The translations under genes and the position numbers were made by a program. A stretch of DNA of 40,516 nt from Bacillota bacterium. Lineage in GTDB: Bacteria; Bacillota; Sulfobacillia; JAJYWN01. Positions 40,310 through 40,516 of the stretch are shown here, one piece after another (the first letter of the stretch is position 1; each line of letters opens with the position of its first letter). The stretch lies in contig JAJYWN010000024.1 in the NCBI GenBank assembly GCA_021791495.1, positions 1-40,516 on the forward strand. The letters are read 5' to 3'. The notes under the pieces are model-generated. The model saw only the letters and a list, made by a program, of their open reading frames with translations. It made no database searches and was not told the DNA's origin.

Positions 40310-40516
40310 AGACTACCTCACGCCCAGCTAAGACCTCATTTCGAAAGAATGGACTGAGCATCGGCTTAGTCACCAAGTCGACTTTTCGGTTAAGGGCGGC
40401 CGCCAGTTCTGACTCCATCTCCATAAGGCCAAACAGTCCAATCTTGGCGTCTTCGGCGAATTCCACGAGGACGTCCACATCACTGTCCGGTCTGAAGTCG
40501 TCGCGAGTGGCCGAGC
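40293..40516 (-). CDS. MntA-type nucleotidyltransferase antitoxin, 5' end outside window
   Basis: About 73 C-terminal residues are visible, entering from the right edge. SATRDDFRPDSDVDVLVEF carries the end of the GS-x10-DxD nucleotidyltransferase motif (the Gly is just outside), followed by GLFGLMEMESELAAALNRKV and PFFRNEVLAGREVVYDGSR. MntA antitoxins modify or neutralise HepT (AMPylation in studied systems). The frame is intact over the visible part, while its hepT partner, overlapping by 17 bp, is frameshifted. Confidence 0.88.
   Translation of the reverse strand, partial: SATRDDFRPDSDVDVLVEFAEDAKIGLFGLMEMESELAAALNRKVDLVTKPMLSPFFRNEVLAGREVVYDGSR

Overview
The window looks like a chromosomal stretch of a GC-rich Bacillota (Firmicutes) bacterium. 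The clues are an exported protein with three S-layer homology domains, purine-rich AGGAGG-type ribosome sites, frequent GTG and TTG starts, a BlaI-type regulator with its operators, and a VanG-type cluster. The species cannot be named from this sequence. I saw no rRNA, tRNA, CRISPR array, transposase or integrase.

Layout. 0-10.7 kb: an unknown helical protein (cut by the left edge), a TipAL-type MerR regulator, a beta-helix gene with an in-frame TGA, a HEAT-repeat protein, a ferredoxin-like protein, a DinB-fold protein, a protein with an HELLH motif, and a TPR protein. 10.7-11.7 kb: a broken beta-lactamase-fold gene joined to a fragment of an MqsR/MqsA toxin-antitoxin pair. 11.7-16.4 kb: an S-layer-anchored putative metallopeptidase and a second HEAT protein. 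16.6-20.1 kb: BlaI with promoter and operators, a 41-residue BlaR1 stub, and a large MalT-like LuxR regulator. 20.2-25.6 kb: a VOC protein, a DUF1801 protein, a short UvrA-like ABC protein and a membrane-anchored alpha/beta hydrolase. 25.6-27.4 kb: gene fragments, then a DUF4143 ATPase behind a strong promoter. 27.6-31.3 kb: vanR-vanS-vanY-vanG, visibly richer in A+T than the rest and probably acquired. 31.3-33.2 kb: a possible HicA-like ORF and a polytopic membrane protein. 33.3-40.5 kb: a dense, decaying toxin-antitoxin and defence island.

How the genes work together. The van cluster is a sensor/regulator pair with a D,D-carboxypeptidase and a D-Ala-D-Ser-type ligase, separated by an intrinsic terminator; a serine racemase and VanXY are absent. 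The island holds MqsR/MqsA-Panacea, a decayed AAA ATPase with an intact DUF4276 protein, a broken DUF3800 gene, AbiEi with only the first codons of AbiEii followed by a Nudix hydrolase, a PemK/MazF-like toxin, and MntA with a frameshifted HepT. Between these lie three different deletion remnants of one DNA methyltransferase-like gene and duplicated non-coding segments. In several pairs the repressor or antitoxin survives while its partner is lost.

The most unusual non-coding signal is a pair of about 205-bp dispersed repeats (7289-7493 and 23558-23762). They share a long stem with paired base changes, and a third segment that can compete for the same pairing.
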